Source of the DNA: a virus
DNA: 38,426 nucleotides
Strand: one strand, 5' to 3'
Virus record (IMG/VR): IMGVR_UViG_3300049810_002155
Location: 1-38,426 of that record
Below the pieces are notes generated by a model. That model ran no database searches and was not told where the DNA came from. It was given only the letters and a program-made list of their open reading frames with translations. The first letter of the stretch is position 1; the number at the start of each line of letters is the position of its first letter. Shown in pieces: positions 14,492-21,423 of this stretch. A program made the position numbers and the translations under genes.

Positions 14492-17193
14492 CCGAAATCA
14501 AAAAACTCTTGTAGAGCCTCTGCCTCTGTGGCTCGGTCTAAATTAAAATTCATAGCACCCAACACGTTTTGTATCTTCTTTTCTAACACGCTCTCTAGCA
14601 TACCCTCGTCATCAAAAGGCAGTTCCCTGAACCAGTCAGGTAAGTTTTGCTCGTCTGTGGGATATGCGATGTTTGTATAGCCCATGGCATTGTTTTTAAG
14701 TTTGCACACTATGACCTTCATGCCATCAGTAATGCTTTGACTATAATTGTCTGACATTGCACTCTTATACTCGTTCCAGTTAATGCTAGCTCTGACGTGT
14801 CCAGGGATCATGTTGTTCTCTTTGACTACACCCTGATATCTGGCAATCTTCATGACATCCTTGCCGCGCATCTTTGCTAATTTCTCTCCATAGGTTGTGA
14901 GATTGTTCACACGCTTGGGCATGCCTTTACGCCAGGGCTCCATGTTTTTAAAAACTTCACGAAACTCTTTGATCTCAGCAATAATTTGCTCTTCTGTGTG
15001 TCCACTCAGAGCATGATCCAACAATCCTTCTAAAAAGTCCTGCACAAACTCTGGAGTATCTGAACGCTTGATATCCATGCCCATGATCTTGAGCTTGCCG
15101 CCTTCGGGCTGATATCCTTCTATGTCCAAACACTTAATGGCATAGCGTTTCTTTGTAATAAACACCCCTGATCTGCCCACTACCTCACGGCCCGCCTTCA
15201 TGACCTGACCTGCTTGTAAGGGCACGTTGAACTCTTTCTTTAGGAAGCCTGGGAACGTACTGCTCACGTCATCTGAAATTTTGTCATAGAGTGCGATAGC
15301 ACTATCCATATCAAGTTCCTGACCTGCCTCAAGTGCTGGTTGTGCGCTGAAGTATACACTATCTGTATCGCCATACACTACTGTAGCACCTTCATGATCG
15401 TACTCGCCAGTAAGCATGCGATTTGTCTCTGCACCCATGTGACGTGTGATCATACGTCCAGTAAGTGTGGTAGATTGTCCTATGCGTTTATCATAAAATC
15501 TACATCCAGGGTTTAGAATTGCACCATAAAGTGAGTTTAGGTTAATCTTCTTGACTAACTGTCGCTTATCCCAAAACGCAATTTGCTCTGGTGTTGTCGC
15601 CTCTTTCTTTTTGGCCTGTAGTTCCTTGCGTTCAGCATACCAACGTTCAAGCAATCCAGGCACAATACCCAGGAAGTCTGTTTTAAATATTGTGCCATTC
15701 GCGCTTATGTTCCAGGGTTGGTTACTGTTAAACACCAGATGATAGATATCACCGCCAGTTACCTCCATGACTTCGCCAGTTTCCATGCGAAGTTGTAGTG
15801 GTACCTGACTGTCCTTCTTCATTATAAGCTCATATTCATTGCTTGCAAACTTATTGTTCCAGGCATCACTAAAGCTCATGGCTTTGCGAATCTTTCCGTT
15901 ACCGTTGGCCCAAGTGCCAGACATCTTCTGTTCTATTTCAGTTTCAGTGAGATCTAGACTTACCTGTGCTACAATAGTTTCTGGTGCCATGTTCAGAGCC
16001 CTAAACACACTGGGATACAGAGAGTTTATGTCCATGCTGCCTATCCATTCATGATAACCCTTCTTGGGATGTGCTACATAGGCTCCTGCGGCCCTGTCCC
16101 TCTCTGCTCTTTCTCTGGGTCTGTCTGGTACGACATAACCTCGTCTGTGAGCTTCGTTAATAATTGCTTGTTCAGTTGTGGCGACGGCGCCCGAGGTTGT
16201 CGCCAGAAGCACAGTATTATCATGAGCAATAGTATTTGCCAAATCAATAAACTGTAATTTAAGATCCAGCTTATGCAATAGCATAACGTCCTGTATGTTG
16301 TATTCCAAAAATTTTTCATAGTCGTATTTGTATAGTTTATCCAAACTACCCTCGTAAGCTACCTTCTTTTCTCCGACCTCCATCTCACCAATATAATCCA
16401 GCCTATAGCTATGACGCTCCTCATAATTATATTTTCGGTATAAATCCAGGTAGTCTAAGTGAACTCTGCCACATATGGTATAGCCGTGCTGTTCCTTGCC
16501 AAATCGCTCATATACTTTTTCCCTGGGCAATTGATCCCACAGGCATATTCTGCGAGTCTCTTGTTTTCCCATGACTTTCTTGATACGGTTAATGGTATAG
16601 GGAATGTCATATCCGTCTGAGTTCCAACCACTGAGAATATCAGCATCCCCAATGAGGACCAAAAACATGTCAAGCATTTCCTTTTCTGTTTTGCACAGTA
16701 TCACTTCTGGTAGTTTTTCTGCGATATTTGTCGCCTGTTCCCAGTTGAGTGTTTTTGGCGGAACGCTTAGGCATATCATGGCATTCTGCCACTGAAGATA
16801 TACTCCAATAGCAGTAATAGACGAAAAGGCCTCCTCAGGGGATGCATAACCTAGCACAGGGTCAAAGTCAACCTCTATGTCAAAAAATGCAGTGTTTAGT
16901 TTAGGGGACTCTGCATTGCTGTAATGCTTACTAAGTGTTTTAAAAACGGGCTTGATATCACTTTCATATGTCTTATTATTGTTCATGATAGCTTGGTTTT
17001 TGCGGAACTCCTTGAGATTTCTGCATTTGACCTGACTAACTGCTTCACCATATATGCTGTGATATCTGCCCTTGGGATCCTCTACATAAAAGTCATACTC
17101 TGGTTTGTGGTCAACTAATATTCGATCACCGTCCACGCGCTCAACAACTCGCACCAGATCAGATTTTTTATCGTAAATCGCATCTATATACAT
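14488..17193 (-). CDS. 43: DNA polymerase, family B (T4 gp43-like)
   Basis: Replicative polymerase with proofreading. Exonuclease motifs: FDIEVDFD (D105, E107), NSDGYDIPY near 205, and YNIQDVMLL near 304. Polymerase motifs: DINSLYPS near 388 (motif A), KKINLNSLYGA near 550 (motif B), YGDTDSVYF near 611 (motif C), then the thumb KKRYAIKCLD near 680. All catalytic acids are present, and 901 residues matches gp43 (898). No intein or split is seen. A sigma70-like promoter has its -10 box only 6 bases before the ATG and there is no ribosome site, so the transcript may be leaderless. Confidence 0.98.
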   Translation of the reverse strand: MYIDAIYDKKSDLVRVVERVDGDRILVDHKPEYDFYVEDPKGRYHSIYGEAVSQVKCRNLKEFRKNQAIMNNNKTYESDIKPVFKTLSKHYSNAESPKLNTAFFDIEVDFDPVLGYASPEEAFSSITAIGVYLQWQNAMICLSVPPKTLNWEQATNIAEKLPEVILCKTEKEMLDMFLVLIGDADILSGWNSDGYDIPYTINRIKKVMGKQETRRICLWDQLPREKVYERFGKEQHGYTICGRVHLDYLDLYRKYNYEERHSYRLDYIGEMEVGEKKVAYEGSLDKLYKYDYEKFLEYNIQDVMLLHKLDLKLQFIDLANTIAHDNTVLLATTSGAVATTEQAIINEAHRRGYVVPDRPRERAERDRAAGAYVAHPKKGYHEWIGSMDINSLYPSVFRALNMAPETIVAQVSLDLTETEIEQKMSGTWANGNGKIRKAMSFSDAWNNKFASNEYELIMKKDSQVPLQLRMETGEVMEVTGGDIYHLVFNSNQPWNISANGTIFKTDFLGIVPGLLERWYAERKELQAKKKEATTPEQIAFWDKRQLVKKINLNSLYGAILNPGCRFYDKRIGQSTTLTGRMITRHMGAETNRMLTGEYDHEGATVVYGDTDSVYFSAQPALEAGQELDMDSAIALYDKISDDVSSTFPGFLKKEFNVPLQAGQVMKAGREVVGRSGVFITKKRYAIKCLDIEGYQPEGGKLKIMGMDIKRSDTPEFVQDFLEGLLDHALSGHTEEQIIAEIKEFREVFKNMEPWRKGMPKRVNNLTTYGEKLAKMRGKDVMKIARYQGVVKENNMIPGHVRASINWNEYKSAMSDNYSQSITDGMKVIVCKLKNNAMGYTNIAYPTDEQNLPDWFRELPFDDEGMLESVLEKKIQNVLGAMNFNLDRATEAEALQEFFDFG

Positions 17194-17199
17194 AAGTTA

Positions 17200-17228
17200 A
17201 TTATACTATACCTTTGTGGGATCGTCAA
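17200..17228 (-). promoter_or_regulatory. Sigma70-like promoter for DNA polymerase
   Basis: Minus strand: -35 TTGACG (17223-17228), 17-base spacer, -10 TATAAT (17200-17205). The polymerase ATG begins 6 bases after the -10, which places the expected transcription start at the ATG itself. Confidence 0.7.
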
Positions 17229-17532
17229 ATACTCCACTTATTAATATCACTGAGTATGCTTCTGGTGTGAATCTGAATTCTACATCATTATAGTGGCCTG
17301 GGGAAAATCCAGGGCGCGCTCTGCCATAGCTGGGTTTTTCAATCATGAACTCAGTAGATTCTATGCCAACTTGATCATAAAGCCACCGAGTACAATTATG
17401 AATTGTGATACCGTATGATGTAGATCTACCCATAACAAAAGCCAGATTGGATTTACTTATCTTGATGCTTCTGCTTTTGTTTGTTTCCCAAAATTCCTTT
17501 TCAGATGTTTTTGAAAAGTAGGTTTGGGTCAC
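17206..17532 (-). CDS. Hypothetical protein, 108 aa
   Basis: No family recognised. A basic N-terminal region (KSRSIKISKSN) is followed by a compact region rich in Gly, Tyr and Phe (GRARPGFSPGHYNDVEF). No signal or membrane segment. It overlaps the dsbA stop by 4 bases and its 3' end holds the -35 region of the polymerase promoter. Probably an early cytoplasmic protein. Confidence 0.7.
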   Translation of the reverse strand: MTQTYFSKTSEKEFWETNKSRSIKISKSNLAFVMGRSTSYGITIHNCTRWLYDQVGIESTEFMIEKPSYGRARPGFSPGHYNDVEFRFTPEAYSVILISGVFDDPTKV

Positions 17533-17792
17533 AGAGTGCGGCCAACAGTCTCCAGGATAGTTTCCAGCTCATCATATTTGTCCTGTTCGTCAGTCCAAGC
17601 AGCTTTGTGAGCAATTCTGATTGCCTTGTTTAGAACTCCTGGTTTGAGATCCATCTCCTCAGCCACAGCCTTTACAGTGTCTCTGAGACCCTCCTTGAGT
17701 GTGTCTATCTCATAGGATACCTGACACCCCTCGTCAATCAATCGCTTGAGTCTAGCTTGTTCTTCTCCGTTAAAACTTCTGTTAAATGCCAT
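17529..17792 (-). CDS. dsbA: DsbA-like double-stranded DNA-binding protein
   Basis: 87 helical residues similar in length and layout to T4 DsbA (89), which binds double-stranded DNA near late promoters. Typical pattern: EEQARLKRLIDEGCQVSYEI at residues 10-29, then IDTLKEGLRD near 29-38, and DLKPGVLNKAIRIAHK near 48-63 followed by an acidic helix ending in ELETILETVG. The name has nothing to do with the disulfide oxidoreductase of the same symbol; there is no thioredoxin CxxC. It overlaps both neighbours. A role in late transcription here is inferred from T4. Confidence 0.78.
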   Translation of the reverse strand: MAFNRSFNGEEQARLKRLIDEGCQVSYEIDTLKEGLRDTVKAVAEEMDLKPGVLNKAIRIAHKAAWTDEQDKYDELETILETVGRTL

Positions 17793-18012
17793 GTTTGTTT
17801 TCCTGTGTGTCTATAGTGATATTTATATCCTGTATGGATTTTACACTATCTGAACTGGTTTTGTCAACCTCCAGCTGTACAAAAAATGGCTTGCCTGGCC
17901 ATGATCTGAAGGCAATTTGGTTAAGTAATTTGGGATCTGTGATGGCTTGCTGAGTATCAGGATCTATGAGTAAAAACAGGCCACGCTCAAGCACAACCTG
18001 AAAGTTTTTCAT
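17782..18012 (-). CDS. Hypothetical protein, 76 aa
   Basis: Small protein beginning MKNFQVVLERGLFLLIDPDT, with alternating hydrophobic residues suggesting a beta fold, and a hydrophilic Ser/Asp/Thr tail. It overlaps dsbA by 11 bases, and its start overlaps the stop of the gene before. No family recognised. A weak promoter-like sequence for dsbA lies inside its 3' half. Confidence 0.68.
   Translation of the reverse strand: MKNFQVVLERGLFLLIDPDTQQAITDPKLLNQIAFRSWPGKPFFVQLEVDKTSSDSVKSIQDINITIDTQENKHGI
17838..17867 (-). promoter_or_regulatory. Possible sigma70-like promoter before dsbA
   Basis: Minus strand: TTGACA (17862-17867), 18-base spacer, TAAAAT (17838-17843). It lies within a coding sequence 46 bases upstream of dsbA. 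The -10 box is one base off consensus; tentative. Confidence 0.4.
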
Positions 18013-18314
18013 TAGGTTGTGACGTAACCAGGCTCGATTACTTTGGGTTCCGAGCCACGAGTATGAAGTGTTACAGGTTCTGGACCAGTATAATGAAAAA
18101 CTACTTTGTGATCTTCTGGATCGTTGTGATTACCAATTTCATAATCCTTTTTAGCAAAACCCAGATCAATAAGATCGCTCCAAGAGTATCCACGGCTAGT
18201 CCATCCTGCATTGTTAATACTGGGGCGCTTGCCTGCTTTGATGTCAGCTTCTAACTCACGAAGTCTGTCGGCATCCTTCTCTATTAGGTTGTGAAAAATT
18301 TCTGCAATCTTCAT
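18012..18314 (-). CDS. Hypothetical protein, 100 aa
   Basis: Soluble protein with an N-terminal charged helix (KIAEIFHNLIEKDADRLREL) and a Gly/His-rich second half ending in a strand-rich tail. No motif recognised. It shares one base with each neighbour, so it is part of the tightly coupled run from 18613 down to the polymerase. No signs of transfer or damage. Confidence 0.7.
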   Translation of the reverse strand: MKIAEIFHNLIEKDADRLRELEADIKAGKRPSINNAGWTSRGYSWSDLIDLGFAKKDYEIGNHNDPEDHKVVFHYTGPEPVTLHTRGSEPKVIEPGYVTT

Positions 18315-18613
18315 TATATCTCCATACTACTTTCTACGTCATAGTCAAAGTCGAATTCTTCAGCAAGGTCAGAGGCAATAGATTCTCCCTCTTGTTCTGC
18401 TATTTGTTCCTGTGTGATTATCTCATATATGTTGCGACCATCAGCCGCATCATAGTGTGTTACTTGTACAGCTACAACTTCTTGGTCATCTGTAAAAGCA
18501 CTTGCTAGTTTGGTTGGCACATGAGTCTGAACGATGTCAAAAAACTCTATGACATCTTCGTCCTCCAGTTGCTCTGGGGTAATCAATCTAACAAAGTGCT
18601 TTACAAATGGCAT
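18314..18613 (-). CDS. Hypothetical acidic protein, 99 aa
   Basis: Acidic protein with a TPEQLEDEDVIEFFDIVQTH helix and an Asp/Glu-rich C-terminus (AEEFDFDYDVESSMEI). No recognised family. It starts 2 bases after the propeller gene stops, without a visible promoter of its own. Acidic tails of this kind are common in small phage regulators and DNA mimics, but I have no evidence that it is one. Confidence 0.7.
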   Translation of the reverse strand: MPFVKHFVRLITPEQLEDEDVIEFFDIVQTHVPTKLASAFTDDQEVVAVQVTHYDAADGRNIYEIITQEQIAEQEGESIASDLAEEFDFDYDVESSMEI

Positions 18614-18615
18614 AA

Positions 18616-19587
18616 TTAGTATTGTTGTCCTGCAGTCAAGAATCTGGCCATGGTCAAATTACCAACATCAGTGGCATTGCCGTCTGATGCAAATGGGAAC
18701 TTATCGATTGTGTTTACAACGGATACAGCATTACCACCTGATGTATAACCACTTGCAGTTGATGATTGACCTGCTGGCTTGGTTCTGCTCTCAGTCAAAT
18801 CACCCACATCTGTGGCATTGGCATCTGATGCAAATGGGAACTTATCAATTGTGTTGACATTGTTACCAGGCATGTAGCCACCAGATGTATAACCACTTAC
18901 ATCTGATGATTGCCCTGCTCCTTCACGTCTACCCTGAAACAAATCACCCACATCAGTAGCATTACTATCTGATACAAACGGAAACTTTTGGATTGTGTTT
19001 ACAACGGTTCCAGTATTACCACCTGATGTATAACCATGTGTTGTGCTCGATTGACCTGCTAGTGTACGGTTACCTGCAAGCAAATCCCCCACATCAGTGG
19101 CATTGCCATCTGACGCAAATGGAAACTTGTCTATAGTATCTTTATAGCTCGGGGAACCAGTTGGAACATTACCGCCTGATGTATAACCGCTGGAACTACT
19201 GGATTGGCCTGCCGGAGCCCATCTAGCAAGTGTTACATCACCCACATCTGTGGCATTGGCATCTGATGCAAATGGTAATTTCTCAATCACATTGGTGACA
19301 TCACCATCCCAACCTGCAGAAGTATAACCACTTGTGGTTGATGATTGCCCTGTTACGCCTTGTTTTGCCACCGTCAAATCTCCCACATCAGTGGCATCTG
19401 TATCACTTGTAAAGCTAAACTTGTCTATGACATCCCTGACATTTGAATCATCAGTTGACCCGCCTGTTGTGTAACCATAGTTACTACCTTGAAAAACATA
19501 AGGGGCTGGTGTTGGAGAGGGCGCACCACCTGTGCCCATATTTGCTCCACCTGTGAGTGTTGCTCCGCCTGTGATTGTTATTGCCAT
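18616..19587 (-). CDS. Six-repeat beta-propeller (kelch-like) virion protein, paralogue 1
   Basis: 323 residues of six repeats, each holding a KFPFASDxNATDVGDL strand followed by AGQSSxxxGYTSGG. The last repeat stops at TAGQQY, lacking the GYTSGG strand, while the N-terminus supplies an isolated SNYGYTTGG, so the ring is probably closed by strand exchange between the two ends. The N-terminal leader is Gly/Thr-rich (MAITITGGATLTGGAN), as in two paralogues at 36253 and 37340. Such Gly/Ser/Asn-rich propellers fit surface-exposed fiber or decoration proteins that bind glycans. A good ribosome site (GGGAG) precedes the ATG, and a late-like GTAAATAA lies at 19611-19618. Function inferred. Confidence 0.82.
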   Translation of the reverse strand: MAITITGGATLTGGANMGTGGAPSPTPAPYVFQGSNYGYTTGGSTDDSNVRDVIDKFSFTSDTDATDVGDLTVAKQGVTGQSSTTSGYTSAGWDGDVTNVIEKLPFASDANATDVGDVTLARWAPAGQSSSSSGYTSGGNVPTGSPSYKDTIDKFPFASDGNATDVGDLLAGNRTLAGQSSTTHGYTSGGNTGTVVNTIQKFPFVSDSNATDVGDLFQGRREGAGQSSDVSGYTSGGYMPGNNVNTIDKFPFASDANATDVGDLTESRTKPAGQSSTASGYTSGGNAVSVVNTIDKFPFASDGNATDVGNLTMARFLTAGQQY

Positions 19588-19610
19588 TTTTAATCTCCCA
19601 GTTAATTAAT

Positions 19611-20045
19611 TTATTTACCTTTGCTCCAAGCCTGCGCGCCAAAGAATGCGGCCACAATGCCTGCTACAGCTACAAAGTAAGTAGGCGCCATATCACCCAA
19701 AGTCTTTTGTGCTTCTCCCAATCCTGCTAAACTGGCAGCCACCACAGCAAATGGATAAAGCAACATTCCAAACAATGAAAACCATGCCATTTTCCTCTGG
19801 GCATCCCTCATTGCATCAGCATCCTCTAGTTCCTTTCGTTTGAACTCCAGATGCATGTCCATTTCCTGCCTGCTAATATGCCCGTCACCATTTAAGTCAA
19901 CATCCTCCATGCCTTCCACAGTTTTAAAACCACGATCATCATATTGTGGCCCTGTGGCTGCAGGTGCTGGCTCTGCTGACGCTTTGGCCTTTAAGGCATC
20001 ATATTCAGCACGACTCATGCTAACTTCATTTGCAGATTCTGCCAT
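19611..20045 (-). CDS. EF-hand membrane protein, holin-like
   Basis: 144 residues: an Ala/Pro-rich N-terminus, one canonical EF-hand loop DLNGDGHISRQE at 50-61 (Asp, Asn, Asp, Gly, Ile and Glu all in register), a charged helix, and two transmembrane helices (about 87-109 and 120-138) with a short SKGK tail. The two-span membrane region and small size suit a holin or membrane effector; the calcium loop would give it a sensor. The start at 20045 has GGGGAGAG upstream, and a late promoter GATAAATAG sits at 20075-20083, so it is probably a late gene. Holin function is inference. Confidence 0.75.
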   Translation of the reverse strand: MAESANEVSMSRAEYDALKAKASAEPAPAATGPQYDDRGFKTVEGMEDVDLNGDGHISRQEMDMHLEFKRKELEDADAMRDAQRKMAWFSLFGMLLYPFAVVAASLAGLGEAQKTLGDMAPTYFVAVAGIVAAFFGAQAWSKGK

Positions 20046-20074
20046 AGTTCTCTCCCCTACTGTCCTATGTAACA

Positions 20075-20083
20075 CTATTTATC
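20075..20083 (-). promoter_or_regulatory. T4-type late promoter
   Basis: GATAAATAG on the minus strand, 29 bases before the EF-hand protein start and just after a hairpin terminator. It matches the motif seen before the fiber genes. Confidence 0.7.
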
Positions 20084-20092
20084 CAGAAACAA

Positions 20093-20116
20093 AAAAAGGG
20101 CCATATGGCCCTTTTT
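20093..20116 (-). terminator. Hairpin terminator, bidirectional sequence
   Basis: Perfect 24-base palindrome AAAAAGGGCCATATGGCCCTTTTT. On the minus strand it lies 17 bases after the stop of the 20133 gene and ends in a run of T. It separates that early-type operon from the late EF-hand gene. Confidence 0.88.
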
Positions 20117-20132
20117 AATCATGGGGATAAAC

Positions 20133-20855
20133 CTACAAAAAATTAATTCTTTTTAACATGGTTTCTTTTCCACCATGATAATTGCTAACCTCATGTTTTT
20201 TAATCCATCCAGTTAATTTTATGCTATCACCCTCTTTGATATTGCCAATATTAGTTTCGGGAATAAAAAACTTTACAATATTTTTATGAGATTCTGACGC
20301 ACAAATCAGATAGCTTTTAGTTCTGCTAAGATAACGAATATTTTCTATTACTATATCAAAATGTGATTTACAATGTAGCTCCCCCACATAGTCACTGGTT
20401 TTAGCTAGCCGAGACTCACGTTCCTCCCAGATTTCCTGACTGACTTTCCTTTCATAGACATTGGGAAAACTGGCAACTCTGCCAAGTTCCTTGTGTGAAA
20501 TACTAGTTCTACCAACTATATCCAAAACAGATAGCTCAAAATTTGTCAAAGATCTTTCAATAGCTATGAAACCAAAACCTCTGAGTAACTCTAAAATGTT
20601 TTCTGCTTTTTCATAATGATACTCTGATACATCTATTTTTTCACGGTCTTCTGGATCGACTTTTTGTGAGGGGAATAACTGTCTGTACAATCTGGCGCTA
20701 TTTGTAATAGGATTACCTTTGCCATCTATATTGCTTATTTTTTCAGACGTCATTGTAGTGTAATCTGTCGTGGCTTTGCTTTGAAAACCATATTTTTCGT
20801 GAATTGCTACGCTGAGTACCAATGCTTGTATTAGCGGAATATTGTGTCTATCCAT
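20133..20855 (-). CDS. Hypothetical protein, 240 aa
   Basis: No family recognised with confidence. The N-terminal two thirds is helical and charged. The last 60 residues (for example NIGNIKEGDSIKLTGWIKKH and a closing ETMLKRINFL) look like a small beta barrel of OB type, which often binds nucleic acid; this is a fold guess only. It is co-transcribed with the 148-residue gene upstream, 2 bases away, from the promoter at 21342-21369, and ends at a strong terminator. Probably an early two-gene operon. Confidence 0.75.
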   Translation of the reverse strand: MDRHNIPLIQALVLSVAIHEKYGFQSKATTDYTTMTSEKISNIDGKGNPITNSARLYRQLFPSQKVDPEDREKIDVSEYHYEKAENILELLRGFGFIAIERSLTNFELSVLDIVGRTSISHKELGRVASFPNVYERKVSQEIWEERESRLAKTSDYVGELHCKSHFDIVIENIRYLSRTKSYLICASESHKNIVKFFIPETNIGNIKEGDSIKLTGWIKKHEVSNYHGGKETMLKRINFL

Positions 20856-20857
20856 TA

Positions 20858-21304
20858 TTATGCTACTGCTCCTAAACGATTCCAGGCAATAGCATTGTCC
20901 GCCGACTGATCATAGTTAGTGCTACCCTTGAGCTTGCGGGGATCAGTCTTGACGTAGGGCTTACCCCAACGTCCCATTTCAACATCCAGGTAAAATGCAG
21001 TGTCGAAATAGTCAGTCATGGCGTCTGAGCGATCATACCACTGTCGTTCCGAACCAAACTTGATAACCTTTATCACTGCCTCAAGCAAGGGGATAACATG
21101 AGGCTCATAGTGCATACCAACGTGATACTGGTTAACAGTTCTACCGCCCTTGGGGCTGTCAAAGTCCAGGGGGCCTGACATGATACTAACATTGATACTA
21201 GTACTACCGGCATGACTTTTGCGAACCATAAATTTAAAGTCTGGAAAAGCTATCTTAAGAGCTTCGCGAGTCTGCTTAATTTGTTGTGATGTAACGTATG
21301 CCAT
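20858..21304 (-). CDS. LPD29-like domain protein
   Basis: 148 residues. The opening TREALKIAFPDFKFMVRKSH followed by STSINVSIMSGP and a long aromatic-rich second half resembles the LPD29 domain seen in large polyvalent proteins of phages and mobile elements (REALKxxFPxxKFSVR...SINVSWxDGP). The function of that domain is unknown. It is the first gene after the sigma70-like promoter at 21342-21369, with AGGAA as ribosome site. Likely expressed early. Confidence 0.7.
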   Translation of the reverse strand: MAYVTSQQIKQTREALKIAFPDFKFMVRKSHAGSTSINVSIMSGPLDFDSPKGGRTVNQYHVGMHYEPHVIPLLEAVIKVIKFGSERQWYDRSDAMTDYFDTAFYLDVEMGRWGKPYVKTDPRKLKGSTNYDQSADNAIAWNRLGAVA

Positions 21305-21341
21305 GGGCTAATTCCTTGTATATTTACTTAACTATCTTACT

Positions 21342-21369
21342 ATAATAGCACAAATCTCAGATTTGTCAA
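21342..21369 (-). promoter_or_regulatory. Sigma70-like promoter with palindrome in spacer
   Basis: Minus strand: -35 TTGACA (21364-21369), 16-base spacer, -10 TATTAT (21342-21347) with extended TGC. The spacer is almost wholly an inverted repeat (ACAAATC, 3 bases, GATTTGT at 21350-21366), a good candidate operator for a repressor. Confidence 0.72.
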
Positions 21370-21382
21370 GCGGTAAATGCTT

Positions 21383-21414
21383 GATTTCCTTGATAAAATA
21401 TCATCAAGGAAATC
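21383..21414. repeat. 12-base inverted repeat between operons
   Basis: Arms GATTTCCTTGAT and ATCAAGGAAATC around an 8-base loop, lying 10 bases after the metalloprotease stop. It has no T run on the minus strand, so it could be a weak terminator, an mRNA-stabilising stem or a protein site. The adjacent upstream promoter sits 14 bases away. Confidence 0.6.
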
Positions 21415-21423
21415 AATAACTTA

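Noticed and set aside
17529-17792. Reading DsbA as a disulfide oxidoreductase
   Set aside because: There is no CxxC or thioredoxin fold; size and helical layout match the T4 DNA-binding protein of the same name.
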